Assembly: GCA_904419145.1 (NCBI GenBank) | Contig: CAJFQQ010000002.1 | Location: forward strand, 35,641 to 99,640 | Direction: 5' to 3' | Source of the DNA: an uncultured Oscillospiraceae bacterium | GTDB taxonomy: Bacteria > Bacillota > Clostridia > Oscillospirales > Oscillospiraceae | Length of the DNA stretch: 64,000 nucleotides | Part shown: piece after piece, positions 62,273 to 64,000 of the stretch | Layout of the letters: the number at the start of each line of letters is the position of its first letter | Position numbering within the stretch: the first letter of the stretch is position 1 | Notes under the pieces: model-generated | Told to the model about the DNA's origin: nothing | What the model saw: the letters and a program-made list of their open reading frames with translations, nothing else | Database searches by the model: none | Position numbers and translations under genes: made by a program

Positions 62273-63176
62273 GGTGCTGGACGTCCTGCACCGGGAGTTC
62301 GTCTACCTCTGGTACTACTTCGATGTGCAGCTGCGGCAGATCTTCGGCTACTGGGTGCTGGGCATCCTGCTGGGCTCCTGTGTGTCGGTCTTCCTGAAGG
62401 ACAGAATCCACGGGGTACTCCGCTCCATGAGCGGGAGCCAGATGGGGCTGTGGGGCATCGTCCCCGCCAGCCTGCTGGGGATTGCGTCCCCGCTGTGCAT
62501 GTACGGGACCATCCCCCTGGCGGCCTCCTTCTCCAGAAGCGGGATGCAGGACGAGTGGCTGGCCTCCTTTATGATGTGTTCCATCCTGCTCAATCCCCAG
62601 CTGATCATTTACAGCACCGCCCTGGGGATGACGGCACTGGCGGTCCGGATCGTGTCCTGCTTTCTGTGCGGGATCGCCGCCGGACTGCTCATCTGGGCGT
62701 TCCAGAGAGGAAAACCCTTCTTCCGCTTTGACGGCTTTGACGAGCCGGTGAGCCGCGACACGGACCCCAATCCGGCACTTCGCTTGCTTAAAAACATTGG
62801 ACGAAACATCAAAGCCACCGGCCCCTATTTCCTGCTGGGCGTGGTGTTGTCCGCCCTGTTCCAGCGGTATGTGCCGCAGGATCTGATGACGGCGGCCTTT
62901 GGCGGAAATGAGGCCTTCGGCGTGCTGATGGCAGCCACCATCGGCGTGCCCCTCTACGCCTGCGGCGGTGGGACCATCCCCCTGCTCCAGGCTTGGCTCA
63001 TGGACGGCATGAGCATGGGCAGCGCAGCGGCCTTTATGATCACCGGCCCGTCCACCAAGATCACCAATCTGGGGGCGCTGAAGATCGTGCTGGGTCTGAA
63101 GCACTTCCTCCTCTATCTGGCCTTTGTGATGGTTTTTTCCTTCCTCACGGGGCTGGCGGTCAATCTTTTGATTTGA
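62265..63176 (+). CDS. DUF318/UPF0718-type permease
   Basis: 303 residues with about eight membrane helices in two halves. IASPLCMYGTIPLAASFSRSGM and VPLYACGGGTIPLLQAWLMDGMSMG are the paired loops typical of this permease family (which includes ArsP-like organoarsenical exporters), and ILLNPQLIIYS, MITGPSTKITNLGALK follow. The substrate is unknown. Translationally coupled to the DUF362 lipoprotein upstream. Confidence 0.88.
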   Translation: MREVLDVLHREFVYLWYYFDVQLRQIFGYWVLGILLGSCVSVFLKDRIHGVLRSMSGSQMGLWGIVPASLLGIASPLCMYGTIPLAASFSRSGMQDEWLASFMMCSILLNPQLIIYSTALGMTALAVRIVSCFLCGIAAGLLIWAFQRGKPFFRFDGFDEPVSRDTDPNPALRLLKNIGRNIKATGPYFLLGVVLSALFQRYVPQDLMTAAFGGNEAFGVLMAATIGVPLYACGGGTIPLLQAWLMDGMSMGSAAAFMITGPSTKITNLGALKIVLGLKHFLLYLAFVMVFSFLTGLAVNLLI

Positions 63177-63193
63177 AAATGGAGCGAACGACC

Positions 63194-63958
63194 ATGGTAT
63201 TTTATTTCACCGGCACAGGCAACAGCATGTATGCGGCCAGGCATGTTTCGGACGCACCCGTCAGCATCCCCCAGGTGATGCGGGGGAGAGAGCGCCAATT
63301 TTCCGACGAGACCATCGGCATCGTCTGCCCGGTCTATGCCGGGGAGCCGCCCAAGCTGGTGAAACAGTTCCTGCGGGAGTCCAGCTTTCAGACGGACTAT
63401 TTCTACTTCATCCTGACCTACGGCTTTGACCAGACCGATGCGCCGGAGTACACGGCCCGGCTGGCGGCGGAGGCGGGTATCTATGCGGACTACATCGCTT
63501 CGATCCTGATGGTGGACAACTATCTGCCGGTCTTTGACATGGCCGAGCAGATGGGCATGGACAAGCATGTGGAGGAGCAGCTGTCCGCCGCCGTGCAGGC
63601 GGTTTCCCGGCGGGAACGCGGCATCCCGGAGGCCACCGAGGAGGGGAGGAAGCTCCACGCCCAGGTGGCGGCCATGAATCGGGAGCAGCCGGCCTTCAAC
63701 GACGGCAGCCAGATCACGGTGCTGGAGGGCTGCATCGGCTGCGGGGTCTTCCAGTCAGCATGTCCTGTGGGCAATTTTTACCTGGAGGGCGGCAAGGCCA
63801 AGAGGAAACAAACTACCTGCGAATTCTGCCTGGCCTGCGCCCAGAACTGCCCGCAGAAGGCCATCGGGCTGAGCATGGCGGATAAAAATCCCAAGGCACG
63901 CTACCGCAATCCCCATATCTCTCTGCAGGAGATCATCGACGCAAACAGAAATTCATAA
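63194..63958 (+). CDS. EFR1-family flavodoxin-ferredoxin fusion; one cluster Cys replaced
   Basis: 254 residues from the ATG at 63194 (GGAGCGAACG upstream); an ATG five codons earlier contains that site. Flavodoxin-like N-terminal half with FMN loop YFTGTGNSMYAARHV and CPVYAGEPPKLVKQFL. C-terminal ferredoxin: the first site reads CIGCGVFQSACP, so the third cysteine is Phe; the second, CEFCLACAQNCP, is complete. The first cluster may be [3Fe-4S] or absent. An electron-transfer partner for the nearby reductases is plausible. Confidence 0.88.
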   Translation: MVFYFTGTGNSMYAARHVSDAPVSIPQVMRGRERQFSDETIGIVCPVYAGEPPKLVKQFLRESSFQTDYFYFILTYGFDQTDAPEYTARLAAEAGIYADYIASILMVDNYLPVFDMAEQMGMDKHVEEQLSAAVQAVSRRERGIPEATEEGRKLHAQVAAMNREQPAFNDGSQITVLEGCIGCGVFQSACPVGNFYLEGGKAKRKQTTCEFCLACAQNCPQKAIGLSMADKNPKARYRNPHISLQEIIDANRNS

Positions 63959-63973
63959 AAGGAGTGTTTTCAC

Positions 63974-64000
63974 ATGACGACCATCACACTGAACGACGGC
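63974..64000 (+). CDS. start of a further gene, probably an aldo/keto reductase (cut by window edge)
   Basis: Nine codons, MTTITLNDG, behind AAAAGGAGTG. The opening resembles the first strand of aldo/keto reductases (TLNNGVEMP), like two genes nearby, but the piece is too short to be sure. Confidence 0.45.

Overview
The window looks like a chromosomal piece of a GC-rich, endospore-forming anaerobic Firmicute. The Oscillospiraceae (Flavonifractor/Lawsonibacter/Oscillibacter-like gut clostridia) are the best guess. Grounds seen in the sequence: strong AGGAGG ribosome binding sites, an alpha/beta-type small acid-soluble spore protein with a forespore-type promoter, an rpmA product with the cleavable N-terminal extension plus its protease Prp, several ferredoxin proteins, and an SLH-domain wall hydrolase. 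The genus is inference. I see no rRNA, tRNA, CRISPR array or intact insertion sequence.

Layout. (1) 1-12.5 kb: a carbohydrate catabolic locus. A DeoR regulator (cut by the window edge), an aldo/keto reductase, two class II fructose-bisphosphate-type aldolases, a fuculose/ribulose-phosphate-type aldolase, a rhamnulokinase-like FGGY kinase, a sugar isomerase/epimerase and a PfkB kinase surround a complete branched-chain-amino-acid-type (Liv) ABC transporter. (2) 12.7-18.2 kb: 5-oxoprolinase pxpB-pxpC-pxpA led by an RraA-like gene, with a divergent LysR regulator and a class I aminotransferase. (3) 18.5-40.5 kb: core functions: purA, purB, trmB, a MATE exporter, a DUF362 protein, a large SLH protein carrying two muramidase domains, mtnN-luxS (AI-2 and methyl cycle), a sigma/anti-sigma pair, rplU-prp-rpmA-obgE interrupted by two small genes, a ferredoxin, a CsoR-type repressor, guaB and a SASP gene. 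(4) 40.5-48.1 kb: a WG-repeat-like protein, a DUF5662 protein, a triple-PepSY protein, then a membrane protein, a two-component system, two tandem paralogues of an unrecognised membrane family (FGWE motif), a 26-residue transmembrane peptide, another membrane protein and the wreck of a radical SAM gene. (5) 48.1-51.5 kb: an unusual three-gene module of a solute-binding/VWA lipoprotein, an XpaC-like protein and a membrane-anchored solute-binding-like protein, with no ABC transporter. (6) 52.1-64 kb: an accessory redox region with a flavodoxin, two LysR regulators, three full aldo/keto reductases, a truncated fourth, the first codons of a probable fifth, a frameshifted SDR, a double-esterase lipoprotein, a DUF362 lipoprotein, a DUF318-type permease and an EFR1 flavodoxin/ferredoxin that lacks one cluster cysteine.

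How they work together (inference): region 1 would import a sugar or polyol-like compound through the Liv-type transporter, isomerise and phosphorylate it, and split it by aldolases, under the DeoR regulator. Region 2 would recycle 5-oxoproline to glutamate. Region 6 looks like an inducible set for reducing and de-esterifying small molecules that is being reshaped by gene duplication and decay. The least explained parts are the two-component/FGWE/small-peptide locus (43.1-48.1 kb), the VWA module (48.2-51.4 kb) and the double-muramidase SLH protein (25.5-27.6 kb).
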